From contig NZ_BMCT01000001.1 in assembly GCF_014635325.1 (NCBI RefSeq), forward strand, positions 897,743-961,742: a stretch of DNA of 64,000 nt, read 5' to 3'. Below, piece after piece: positions 33,960 through 42,667 of the stretch. Within the stretch, counting starts at the first letter, position 1. Each line of letters begins with the position of its first letter. Both the position numbers and the translations under genes were made by a program. The stretch is from Azorhizobium oxalatiphilum. Its GTDB lineage: Bacteria > Pseudomonadota > Alphaproteobacteria > Rhizobiales > Xanthobacteraceae. Below the pieces are notes generated by a model. The model was not told the DNA's origin. It saw only the letters and a list, made by a program, of their open reading frames with translations, and searched no databases.

Positions 33960-35171
33960 ATGAACCGGCGCACAGCGCTCAGGTTACTCGCGTCCGCTGC
34001 CATCTCAGCGCATCTCCTGCCATTCCGCTCCGCCTTCGCGGACACAATCGGAATTGATCAGGCGAACAAGACGGTCACCATCGGCGGCTTCACGCCGATC
34101 ACCGGCCCGGTGCCTTTCTATGCCATCCTCACCCATGCGGCGGAGGCCTTCTTCCGCGCCGCCAACGAGGCGGGCGGCATCAAGGGCTGGAAAGTCCGCT
34201 ATGTCACCATGGATGACGGTTATGATCCGGCGCGCAGCGTCGCCGTCACCCGGCGTCTGGTGGAGGATGAGAAGATCTTCGCGCTGGTGGCCGCGGTGGG
34301 CACGGCGCCCAATGTGGCGGTGATCCCCTATGCCAGGGAGGCGGGGCTCGGCATGTTCGGCCCCATCGGCGGCGCCTCGGTCTTCTTCACGCAGCCGAAC
34401 GTCTTCCCGCTGCTGCCGGACTATGGCTGGTCGGCGGCCTCCAATGCGGAATACGCGCTGAAGGATCTCAAGCACGAGAAGATCGCGCTCCTGTGGGAGA
34501 ATGACGAGCTCGGCCGCTCCGCCAAGCGCGGCTTCGACCTCTATATGGAGCAGCAGAAGATCACGCCGGTGGAGTCCGTGCCGTTCGAGGTGAAGACCAC
34601 GGATTTCACCCCCCACATCCGCCGGGTGGCCAATTCCGGCGCGCAATCGGTGATCCTGTTCGGCTCCAACGCCAATCTGGCCGGCGCGCTGAAGGCGGCG
34701 GACCGGCAGGGCGTGGCGGCGAGCTGGTTCGCCCCCTTCTTCACCGCCGATCCCTCCACCTACAAGCTGGCGGGCAAGTTGCTGGATGGGGTGTATTTCT
34801 CCTCCTGGCTGCTGCCCGTCACCAGCGATGATCCGGCGATCAAGGCCTATCGCGATGCCATCGGGAAATATTATCCTGATGATCCGGTCGGCGTGTTCGG
34901 CCTCAATGGCTGGAGCAATGCGGCCTTGTTCGCCAAGGTGTTCGAGGCGCTGGTGGACAGCGGCAAGCCGATCACCCGCGAGAACCTGATCGCTGCCGGC
35001 AACACGCTCACCGATGCCTCGGTCGGCGGCGCTCGCAAGGTGACTTTCACGGCGGAGGATCACCGGGGCACGCGGCAGGAGGCGATCCTTCAGGCGAAGG
35101 ACGGTGCCTTCACCATGGTCCGCGACTTCCGGCCCTATCCGGCCGTCGCCTTCGACGCCAAGCCCGCCTAG
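33960..35171 (+). CDS. Branched-chain amino acid-type (Liv) ABC transporter substrate-binding protein
   Basis: 403 residues. An RR-containing signal peptide (residues 1-28, ending SAFA) precedes a type I periplasmic-binding fold of the Leu/Ile/Val class: FTPITGPVPFYAILTHAAEAFFRAANEAGGIKG region, VAAVGTAPNVAVIP and DYGWSAASNAEYAL. GGGAGG precedes the ATG. It should be the receptor of the permease/ATPase set at 37144-40542, with two dehydrogenase genes between. Members of this family often bind aromatic or dicarboxylic acids rather than amino acids. Confidence 0.9.
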   Translation: MNRRTALRLLASAAISAHLLPFRSAFADTIGIDQANKTVTIGGFTPITGPVPFYAILTHAAEAFFRAANEAGGIKGWKVRYVTMDDGYDPARSVAVTRRLVEDEKIFALVAAVGTAPNVAVIPYAREAGLGMFGPIGGASVFFTQPNVFPLLPDYGWSAASNAEYALKDLKHEKIALLWENDELGRSAKRGFDLYMEQQKITPVESVPFEVKTTDFTPHIRRVANSGAQSVILFGSNANLAGALKAADRQGVAASWFAPFFTADPSTYKLAGKLLDGVYFSSWLLPVTSDDPAIKAYRDAIGKYYPDDPVGVFGLNGWSNAALFAKVFEALVDSGKPITRENLIAAGNTLTDASVGGARKVTFTAEDHRGTRQEAILQAKDGAFTMVRDFRPYPAVAFDAKPA

Positions 35172-35372
35172 AGCGTTTCATTGTTTCATGGAAACACTGA
35201 AACACTCCAACTTGTTGATAGAGAATGTTTTTCGACTTGGATTGCGGAGCAATCAAAGCCGAACATGCTCTAGAGCGTTTCGGTGTTTCATGGAAACACG
35301 GAACCGCTCCAGCTCATTGATAGAGACTGTCTTGCCGCTTGGATTGCGGAGCAATCAAAGCCGGACATGCTC
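35169..35372. repeat. Two tandem copies of a 102-bp palindromic repeat
   Basis: Bases 35169-35270 and 35271-35372 are the same 102-base unit with about a dozen differences. Each begins TAGAGCGTTTC and ends ACATGCTC, and a further TAG follows the second. Each unit contains two short inverted repeats: GTTTCATGGAAAC and GATTGCGGAGCAATC. The first TAG is the stop codon of the binding-protein gene. The arrangement suggests a REP-like intergenic element that has duplicated, and it may act as a terminator or mRNA-end stabiliser. Confidence 0.85.
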
Positions 35373-35484
35373 TAGCGGCGTTCCGCGGGCGTAACGCCTG
35401 CCAGGGATCGCGCGGGCGGTTGGCCGCATCGCCCGCGTCCATGCGTTTACGAGTGCGGCCAGCCAACGGAACAAGGATCAGTCT
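35172..35484. other. Intergenic region holding the tandem repeat
   Basis: 313 bases between the binding-protein gene and the SDR gene. The first 200 bases are the 102-bp tandem repeat. The rest (35373-35484) has AACAAGGAT as a possible ribosome site but no clear promoter. Confidence 0.5.
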
Positions 35485-36231
35485 ATGGCTGGATCTCCTG
35501 TAAGTGGCCCTCCGCGTCTGGATGGTCAGGTTGCGCTCGTCACGGGCGCGGCCGGTGGTATCGGCCGCGCCGTCGTCCGGGTTCTGGCGGAGGCGGGTGC
35601 GCAGGTTGTGGCAACGGACATCGTGGCCGATGCGGACCTCGCCGGGGCCGCAGTCTACAAGCGCTGCGACCTCACCTCCCAAGAGGATAGTGAGCGCCTG
35701 ATCGACGACGTCTGCGCCGAATTCAAGGCCGTCGACATCCTCGTCCTGTGCGCCGGAAACATCTCCAACAAGCCGCTCTGGGAGAGTACGGACGAGGAGT
35801 GGCGGAACGTCTTCGACGTCAATGTGATGGGCGTGGTCCACCCCGTGCGCAAGCTCTATCCGCTGATGGCCGAACGCGGCTATGGCAAGATCGTGGCCCT
35901 GGGTTCAATCGCCGCGAAGATCGGCGGCGTGGCGTCCGGCCCCTCCTATGTGGCAGCCAAGTCTGCCGTTCATGGCCTGATGAAATGGGTGGCGAAAGCG
36001 GGTGCCGGCAAGGGCGTCTATGCCAACATCATCGCCCCCGGCCCGGTGGAGACGCCCATGTGGGCGAGCGTAACCGGGCAGGCGCCGCCCTCCGCCAATG
36101 GCAACGTGCCGCTCGGCCGCTTCGGCGTGCCCGACGACATCGCCCAGAGCATCCTCTTCCTCTGTTCGCCCGCGTCGAACTGGATCACCGGCACGGTGCT
36201 CGACGTGAATGGCGGCATGCTGATGGACTGA
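35485..36231 (+). CDS. SDR family oxidoreductase
   Basis: 248 residues, classical SDR. TGAAGGIG is at 20-27, NAG-equivalent CAGN at about 88-91, Y155 and K159 form YVAAK, and PGPVETPM follows. D46 after the second strand (VVATDIVADADL) suggests NAD preference. It resembles 3-oxoacyl-reductase-like dehydrogenases that oxidise secondary alcohols. It is followed 4 bases later by a beta-hydroxyacid dehydrogenase, so the two may perform sequential oxidations on the imported compound. Confidence 0.9.
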   Translation: MAGSPVSGPPRLDGQVALVTGAAGGIGRAVVRVLAEAGAQVVATDIVADADLAGAAVYKRCDLTSQEDSERLIDDVCAEFKAVDILVLCAGNISNKPLWESTDEEWRNVFDVNVMGVVHPVRKLYPLMAERGYGKIVALGSIAAKIGGVASGPSYVAAKSAVHGLMKWVAKAGAGKGVYANIIAPGPVETPMWASVTGQAPPSANGNVPLGRFGVPDDIAQSILFLCSPASNWITGTVLDVNGGMLMD

Positions 36232-36235
36232 CATC

Positions 36236-37147
36236 ATGGCAGCTCACGAAACCATCGGATTCATCGGCCTCGGCGTCATGGGCGGCCCCATGTGCCGCAA
36301 CGTGGCGCAGAAGCATCTGGGCTCCGTCATCGCCTTCGATCTCAATGCATCCGCGCTCGCGGACCTCGCCGACACCAAGGCGGTGCCCGCCGGGAGCGTG
36401 CTGGAGCTGGCGGGACAGGCCGATGTCATCCTCCTCTCGCTCCCCGGCGATGCGCAGGTCGAGCGGGTCTGCCTCGGCCCCGACGGCATCATCGCCACGG
36501 CCCGGCCGGGATCCGTGGTGGTGGATCTGAGCACCACGTCGGTCGCCGCCGCGCGCCGGGTGGGGGAGGCGCTGGCGGCGCGGGGCATCAGCTTTGCCGA
36601 CGCGCCCGTCGCCCGCACCCGCGAGGCCGCCCGCAAGGGGGAGTTGAGCATCATGGTGGGGGCAGGGGCGGAGACCTTCGCCCGCATCCAGCCGCTGCTG
36701 GCCTACATGGGCACGGACGTGACCCATTGCGGCGCCATCGGCACCGGCCAGACCGTGAAGCTGATCAACAACAACCTGCTGTTCGAGCATGTGGTCGCGC
36801 TGGCCGAGATGATGGTGCTGGGCGAGCGGGCAGGCGTTGCGCCGCAGACGCTGCTTGAAGCCGTCTCCAAGGGTTCCGGCGACAGCTTCGCCCTGCGCAA
36901 CCACGGCATGAAGGCGATGCTGCCGCGCGCCTTTCCCGAGAAGGCCTTTCCGCCCGAATATGTGCTGAAAGACATCGACTATCTGCTGGCGCTGGCGAAG
37001 GAGCACGGCCTCGATGCCAAGGGCGTCGAGCTGGCGCGGCATTATTACGATGCGGCGCGCACCCATGGCATGTCGGGCCGCTATTTCCCCGGCGTGATTG
37101 CTGTGGTGGAGGCGGGCGGCATGCACGACCTCAAGGTCGCCTCATGA
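36236..37147 (+). CDS. NAD(P)-dependent beta-hydroxyacid dehydrogenase (3-hydroxyisobutyrate dehydrogenase family)
   Basis: 303 residues. The dinucleotide motif GFIGLGVMGGPM is at 8-19 and the catalytic lysine is K175 (GQTVKLINNN). The substrate loop usually reads DAPVSGG; here it is DAPVARTREAARKGEL, so the SGG that grips the carboxylate is replaced by ART. Substrate scope may therefore differ from classical 3-hydroxyisobutyrate or tartronate-semialdehyde enzymes. It overlaps the permease gene by ATGA, placing it firmly in the Liv operon. Confidence 0.9.
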   Translation: MAAHETIGFIGLGVMGGPMCRNVAQKHLGSVIAFDLNASALADLADTKAVPAGSVLELAGQADVILLSLPGDAQVERVCLGPDGIIATARPGSVVVDLSTTSVAAARRVGEALAARGISFADAPVARTREAARKGELSIMVGAGAETFARIQPLLAYMGTDVTHCGAIGTGQTVKLINNNLLFEHVVALAEMMVLGERAGVAPQTLLEAVSKGSGDSFALRNHGMKAMLPRAFPEKAFPPEYVLKDIDYLLALAKEHGLDAKGVELARHYYDAARTHGMSGRYFPGVIAVVEAGGMHDLKVAS

Positions 37148-38043
37148 GCGCGCTCTCAGCCCTCCCGCAGGATCTGCCGCCGCTGCTGTGGTCGGGCCTC
37201 GTGTCCGGCTGCCTCTACGGGCTCGGGGCGTTGGGCCTGGTGATGGTGTTCAAGAGCTCGAAGGTGGTGAACTTCGCCCATGGCAATCTGGCGGGGCTGG
37301 CGGCTTTCCTGGTCTATGGCTTCTCCTCCGGGGTGCTGCTGAACCTCTCGTGGGGCAGCGCGGTGGCGCTGGCCCTCGGCCTCACCGCGATCATCGGCGT
37401 GCTGGGCTATGCGGTCATCGCGCCGCTGGTGTTCAAGTCGGATCTCACCAGCACCATCGCCACTCTGGGCATCGGCCTGATCCTGCAAGGCACCATCCAG
37501 ATCGTCTTCGGGGCGGAAATCGTCAGCCTCGAACTGCCCATTCCCTCCTTCGGCTTCGGGCTCGGGAGCCTGCGCATCACGGCCTATGATCTCACCGTTC
37601 TGGCCGTCACCGCGCTGATGATCGGCGGGCTGTTCTTCGTCATCGAGCGCACCCGGCTCGGCATCGCCTTCCGGGCGGTGTGCTCCAATCCCTTCGCCAG
37701 CCGCGTGTGCGGGCTCAATTTGCGGCTCGTGCATCTGTTCTCGTGGGTGTCCGGCGCGGTGCTGGGGCTTGTTGCGGCCCTGCTCATCGTGCCCACCACC
37801 TTCCTCAGCTCCACCACGGTGGCCTCCTTCATGCTCACCGCCTTCACGGCGGCGGTGGTGGGCGGCTTCTCCAGCCTGCCGGGGGCCGCGGTGGGCGGCA
37901 TCGTGGTCGGCATCGCGATGAATTTGTTCTCCTTCTACGTCTCGCCGGAGTTCATGAACACCTTCCTGCTGGGAGTCATCATGCTCACGCTGAACTTCTT
38001 CCCCGATGGACTCCTCGAGAAAGCAGCAGGTGGCCGTGTCTGA
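37144..38043 (+). CDS. Branched-chain amino acid-type ABC transporter permease (LivH-like)
   Basis: 299 residues with about eight membrane segments. Typical signatures are GLVMVFKSSKVVNFAHGN (about residues 34-51) and the coupling-loop region GLNLRLVHLFSWVSGAVLG. It pairs with the LivM-like permease that overlaps its 3' end. It belongs to the importer begun by the binding protein at 33960. Confidence 0.9.
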   Translation: MSALSALPQDLPPLLWSGLVSGCLYGLGALGLVMVFKSSKVVNFAHGNLAGLAAFLVYGFSSGVLLNLSWGSAVALALGLTAIIGVLGYAVIAPLVFKSDLTSTIATLGIGLILQGTIQIVFGAEIVSLELPIPSFGFGLGSLRITAYDLTVLAVTALMIGGLFFVIERTRLGIAFRAVCSNPFASRVCGLNLRLVHLFSWVSGAVLGLVAALLIVPTTFLSSTTVASFMLTAFTAAVVGGFSSLPGAAVGGIVVGIAMNLFSFYVSPEFMNTFLLGVIMLTLNFFPDGLLEKAAGGRV

Positions 38044-39019
38044 GCTGGTGCATCCCAAGGGGGCCATCCGCAGCCCCGCCCGCCCGCTGCCGGAGCTGCG
38101 CAACCTGCGCACATGGGCCAGCCTTCTGGTGGTCGCGGTGCTTGCCGTCCTGCCGGCACTGTCCGGCTCCTTCCTGCTCTACAGCCTGTCGCTCTGCTTC
38201 GCCAATGCGCTGGCGGTACTCTCGGTGAGCGTGCTGGTGCGCTATGGCGGCGAGGTCTCCATCGGCCACAGCTTCTTCGTGGCGCTGGGCGCTTACAGCG
38301 TCGCCATTCTGGAGAAGCATTTCGGCCTCGGACTCTGGATCAGCCTGCCGGCGGCGCTGGCGCTGGGCTTTGTCGCCGGCCTCCTGTTCGCCATTCCCTC
38401 CCGTCGCATGTCCGGCATCTATCTGGCGGTGGCCAGCATGGCGCTGGCGCTCTGCCTCCCTGAGCTGCTGATCCATATGGAACGCTGGACCGGGGGCTTC
38501 GAGGGGCTCTACATCTCCCGCGATCTGGTGCCAGGCGTGTCAAAGGCCGGGCAGCGCTATTATCTCGCGCTGGCGGCGCTCGTTCTGGTGTGCCTCGCGC
38601 TGGCGCATTTCCGCGGCTCGCGGCAAGGCATGGCGCTGCTGCTGGCCCGTGCCCATCCGCGCGCGGCGGAAGCCTTCGGCATCACCCGCAGCTGGGCGCG
38701 CATCAGCATCTTCGCCCTCAGCGCCACGCTGGCCTCGCTCTCCGGCGCCGTGCTCGCCTTCGCCAGCTCCACCGTCTCGCCCAACAGCTTCACGCTGTGG
38801 TCGGGCATCTTCTATCTGGTGGGCTCGGTGATCGGCCTGCAGGGTACCTCGCTCATCGCCGCGCTGATCGGCGGCGGCGTCATCACCCTCATCCCGCAAT
38901 ATCTCGCCAGTGCAGGGGACTATGTCCCGATCCTTTATGGAGCGGCACTGCTGATCGTGACCCTTGTGGCCAACAGCGGCTCCGGCCTGCGCCGCTTCCT
39001 GCCCGGAAAGGCGGCCTGA
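38006..39019 (+). CDS. Branched-chain amino acid-type ABC transporter permease (LivM-like)
   Basis: 337 residues with about ten membrane segments. RYGGEVSIGHSFFVALGAYSV (about 88-108; key GGxxSxGHxxF) is the LivM signature, and AFGITRSWARISIFALSA forms the ATPase-coupling loop. The start is uncertain: ATG 38006 overlaps the preceding gene by 38 bases, while GTG codons at 38030 and 38036 give more usual overlaps. Confidence 0.9.
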   Translation: MDSSRKQQVAVSELVHPKGAIRSPARPLPELRNLRTWASLLVVAVLAVLPALSGSFLLYSLSLCFANALAVLSVSVLVRYGGEVSIGHSFFVALGAYSVAILEKHFGLGLWISLPAALALGFVAGLLFAIPSRRMSGIYLAVASMALALCLPELLIHMERWTGGFEGLYISRDLVPGVSKAGQRYYLALAALVLVCLALAHFRGSRQGMALLLARAHPRAAEAFGITRSWARISIFALSATLASLSGAVLAFASSTVSPNSFTLWSGIFYLVGSVIGLQGTSLIAALIGGGVITLIPQYLASAGDYVPILYGAALLIVTLVANSGSGLRRFLPGKAA

Positions 39020-39020
39020 G

Positions 39021-39813
39021 ATGCAGAGCGCGAACCTCGCCCCTCCATCCCCGCAGCCGGGGGCGCTCATCGCCCATGGCCTCAACCTGTCGTTCGGCGG
39101 CATCGAGGTGCTGAAAGGCGTGGATCTTGATCTGCGGCCGGGCCTCGTCACCGGCCTGATCGGCCCGAACGGCGCCGGCAAGACCAGCCTGTTCAACTGC
39201 CTCACCGGCCTCTATCGGCCGACGGCAGGGCGGATCGCGCTGGGCGACACCGGCCTCGATGCCCTGTCGCCTGCCCGGCGGGCGGGCCTCGGCATGGTGC
39301 GCTCGTTCCAGCACATGGCGCTCAGTCCCGATCTGACCCTGCTGGAAAATGTCATGACCGGGCTTACCTTGTCCCGCCGCAGCGGCTGGGCGAGTGCCTT
39401 CCTGCCGCTCCCCGGCGGGCGGGCGGAGACTCAGGACGCGCAGCGGCGGGCCATGGCCGCACTCGATGAACTGGGCATCGCCGCCGCTGCTCATCTCGCC
39501 CCGCCGGAGCTGCCGCCGGGCACGCAGCGGCTGGGCGAGATCGCCCGCGCGCTGGTGGCGCATCCGCGCGTGCTGCTGCTGGACGAGCCGGCCGCCGGGC
39601 TGAACGCGGTGGAAACGCGGGATCTCACCCGCGCCCTGCGCCGCGTGATGCATCCGGGCCTGATCATGGTGGTGGTCGAGCACGACATGGATCTGATCAT
39701 GCAGCTCTGCGACAGGATCTATGTGCTCAATTTCGGCAAGGTGATCGCCTGCGGCTCACCCGCCGCGGTGCAGGCCGATCCCGAGGTGCTGCGGGTCTAT
39801 CTGGGGGCGGACG

Positions 39814-39821
<8 letters not shown>
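39021..39821 (+). CDS. Branched-chain amino acid-type ABC transporter ATP-binding protein (LivG-like) with degenerate signature
   Basis: 266 residues. Walker A GPNGAGKTS is at about 48-56, and Walker B LLLDEPAAGLNAVE and H-loop VVEHDMD are intact. The ABC signature, usually LPYGQQR or LSGGQ, is here LPPGTQRLGEIARAL: only the G and following R are retained. The signature contacts ATP in the partner site, so hydrolysis in one of the two composite sites of the LivG/LivF pair may be weak. The start follows TGAG immediately after livM. Confidence 0.88.
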
Positions 39822-40542
<721 letters not shown>

Positions 40543-40581
40543 CGGCTGGGCCGTCGCCCCGATCCGCACAGAACGGCTGAT

Positions 40582-40660
40582 GTTCATCTGAACGTCACAA
40601 AACTGACGTCGGACGTTCAATGAGCGTCGATAGGGTCCGCCCGCATGTTCGAACGAACAT
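40582..40660 (+). promoter_or_regulatory. GlpR/DeoR-type operator array upstream of deoR-family gene
   Basis: ATGTTCG-AA-CGAACAT (40645-40660) is a near-perfect 16-base palindrome that closely resembles the E. coli GlpR operator consensus. Upstream lie GTTCA-TC-TGAAC (40582-40593) and a pair TGAACGT (40589-40595)/ACGTTCA (40613-40619). The regulator encoded just downstream probably binds here. Confidence 0.65.
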
Positions 40661-40674
40661 CGAAACGGGCGGGA

Positions 40675-41484
40675 ATGAACATTACTCCACGACAGCACGG
40701 CATCGTCGATCTGGCCCGGCAGAACGGGTTCCAGAGCGTCGAGACGCTGGCGGAACGGTTCGCGGTGACGCCGCAGACCATCCGCCGCGACATCAACAGC
40801 CTGTGCGATGCCAATCTGCTGCGCCGGCGGCGCGGCGGGGCGGACTATATGGAGGCCCCGCGTCTCAACCAGCCCTATGACTCGCGCCGCATCATCCATC
40901 CGCTCGCCAAGCAGGCCATTGGCGCTCTGGTGGCGGGGCTGATCCCCAATGGCGCGTCGGTCTCCTTCGGCATCGGCACCACGCCGGAATTCGTGGCGCT
41001 GGCCATGCAGGCGCACGAGGACCTCACCGTCGTCACCAACAATCTCAACGTGGCGCTGGCGCTGAGCGTCACCCGCTCCAATCGCATCATTCTGCCCGGC
41101 GGCACCATGCGCCTGCCCGACCGCGACATGCTCGGCCCGCAGGTGGAGGAAATGTACCGCAGCTACCGCGTGGACTTCGGCGTGTTCGGCGTCGGCGGCA
41201 TCGAGGCGGACGGCGTGCTGGTGGATTTCGACCGCGCCGAGGTGCTGGCCCGCGCCGCCATGCGCGAGAGCTGCCGCCGCTCCGTTCTGGTGGCCGATGT
41301 CAGCAAGCTGGGCCGGCCCGCGCCGGTGCGCGGCGGCCATCTGGCCGATGTGGACATGCTGGTTCTGGATGCGCCGCCCCCGGCCGATTTCGCCGCGCTG
41401 TTCGACAGCGCTGATCATGGCGCGCGCCTCAGGGTCGCCGCGTCCGACACCTCCACCCTTGTCGCGACGGGAGCCGGCGCATGA
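40675..41484 (+). CDS. DeoR/GlpR family transcriptional regulator
   Basis: 269 residues from ATG 40675; an ATG at 40645 is in frame but lies within the operator. The DeoR helix-turn-helix (about residues 5-55) reads RQHGIVDLARQNGFQSVETLAERFAVTPQTIRRDI in the family pattern. The C-terminal sugar-phosphate-sensing domain has VSFGIGTTPEFVA, VTNNLNVALAL and DFGVFGVGGIEADG. GlpR-type members respond to glycerol 3-phosphate or another sugar phosphate. The stop overlaps the ATPase gene, so it likely autoregulates and controls the importer. Confidence 0.88.
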   Translation: MNITPRQHGIVDLARQNGFQSVETLAERFAVTPQTIRRDINSLCDANLLRRRRGGADYMEAPRLNQPYDSRRIIHPLAKQAIGALVAGLIPNGASVSFGIGTTPEFVALAMQAHEDLTVVTNNLNVALALSVTRSNRIILPGGTMRLPDRDMLGPQVEEMYRSYRVDFGVFGVGGIEADGVLVDFDRAEVLARAAMRESCRRSVLVADVSKLGRPAPVRGGHLADVDMLVLDAPPPADFAALFDSADHGARLRVAASDTSTLVATGAGA

Positions 41485-42617
41485 CATCTCTCGCCGGCAA
41501 TGCCGCCGCCGATCCCGCCTTCCTGCGCATCGATCGCGTCACCCGCACCTTCGACGGCGGCGGCGGGGTGAACGATCTGTCGCTCACCATTCCGCGTGGC
41601 GGCTTCACCGTGCTGCTCGGCCCCTCCGGATGCGGCAAGTCCACCACGCTGCGCCTCATCGCCGGGCTTGAGACGCCGGACAGCGGCCGCATCGTCATCG
41701 ATGGACGCGATGTGACCGCGCTGCCGCCCTCGCAGCGCGGGCTCTCCATCGTGTTCCAGTCCTATGCGCTGTTCCCGCACCTGTCGGTGGAGGAGAACAT
41801 CGTGTTCGGCCTGAAGGTGCGCCGCATCGCCCGTGCGGAGCGTGAGCGCAAGCTCAAGGAGGCGCTCGCCCTCACCGGCCTCACAGGGCTGGAAGCGCGC
41901 CGCCCGGCCCAGCTTTCCGGCGGCCAGCGCCAGCGCGTGGCGCTCGCCCGCGCCATCGTGGCCGACCATCCGCTCTGCCTGATGGACGAGCCGCTTTCCA
42001 ATCTCGACGCCAAGCTGCGCCATTCGGTGCGGCAGGACATCCGCGCCTTGCAGCGCCGCCTCGGCATGACCGTGGTCTATGTGACCCACGACCAGACCGA
42101 GGCCATGGGCATGGCCGATCAGGTGATCCTGATGCGGGCAGGGCGCATCGAGCAGATGGGGCCACCGGCCACGCTCTACGAGACGCCGGCCACCGCCTTT
42201 GCGGCGGGCTTCCTCGGCGCCCCGCCCATGACGATGATCCCCGGCGATCTCGTGCCGCTCACCGCGCCCGGCGGCTCTGCCCGCGCGCGGCTCGACGTGG
42301 GCGTGCGTGGCGAGGCGCTCAAGCTCATGCCGGAAGGCGAGGGGCTGCTGCCAGCCACCGTCATCGCCAGCGAATTCCTCGGCGCGGAGACCTTCGTCTA
42401 TCTGGCGCTGGCCGGCGGGGCGCAGGTGACGGCCCGTGTGCCCGGCCGCGACGAGCGCGCGCCCGGAACGACGCTCTCGGTGAGCTGGCCGGAGGCCGCC
42501 ACCCACTGGTTCGATCGCGACAGCGGCGCGCGGATTTCCGCCGCTGCGGTCGCGCCCTCTTCGGCGGCAGGCGCCGCCGGACCGAACCCGTCCGCGCCGG
42601 TGCGCGCGGCCGGCTGA
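41481..42617 (+). CDS. ABC transporter ATP-binding protein, UgpC/MalK-like
   Basis: 378 residues. Walker A GPSGCGKST (about 49-57), signature LSGGQRQRV, Walker B LMDEPLSNLDAKLR, switch VTHDQTEA, and a C-terminal TOBE/OB regulatory region (about 245-350). The tail (about 350-378) is alanine/proline-rich and unlike the family. It energises the permeases at 44019 and 44957. The ATGA junction with the DeoR gene indicates coupled expression. Confidence 0.92.
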   Translation: MTSLAGNAAADPAFLRIDRVTRTFDGGGGVNDLSLTIPRGGFTVLLGPSGCGKSTTLRLIAGLETPDSGRIVIDGRDVTALPPSQRGLSIVFQSYALFPHLSVEENIVFGLKVRRIARAERERKLKEALALTGLTGLEARRPAQLSGGQRQRVALARAIVADHPLCLMDEPLSNLDAKLRHSVRQDIRALQRRLGMTVVYVTHDQTEAMGMADQVILMRAGRIEQMGPPATLYETPATAFAAGFLGAPPMTMIPGDLVPLTAPGGSARARLDVGVRGEALKLMPEGEGLLPATVIASEFLGAETFVYLALAGGAQVTARVPGRDERAPGTTLSVSWPEAATHWFDRDSGARISAAAVAPSSAAGAAGPNPSAPVRAAG

Positions 42618-42667
42618 GTTTTCCGTTCACCCCTCAACGCGTTGCCTCCCACAGAAGGACACGACCC

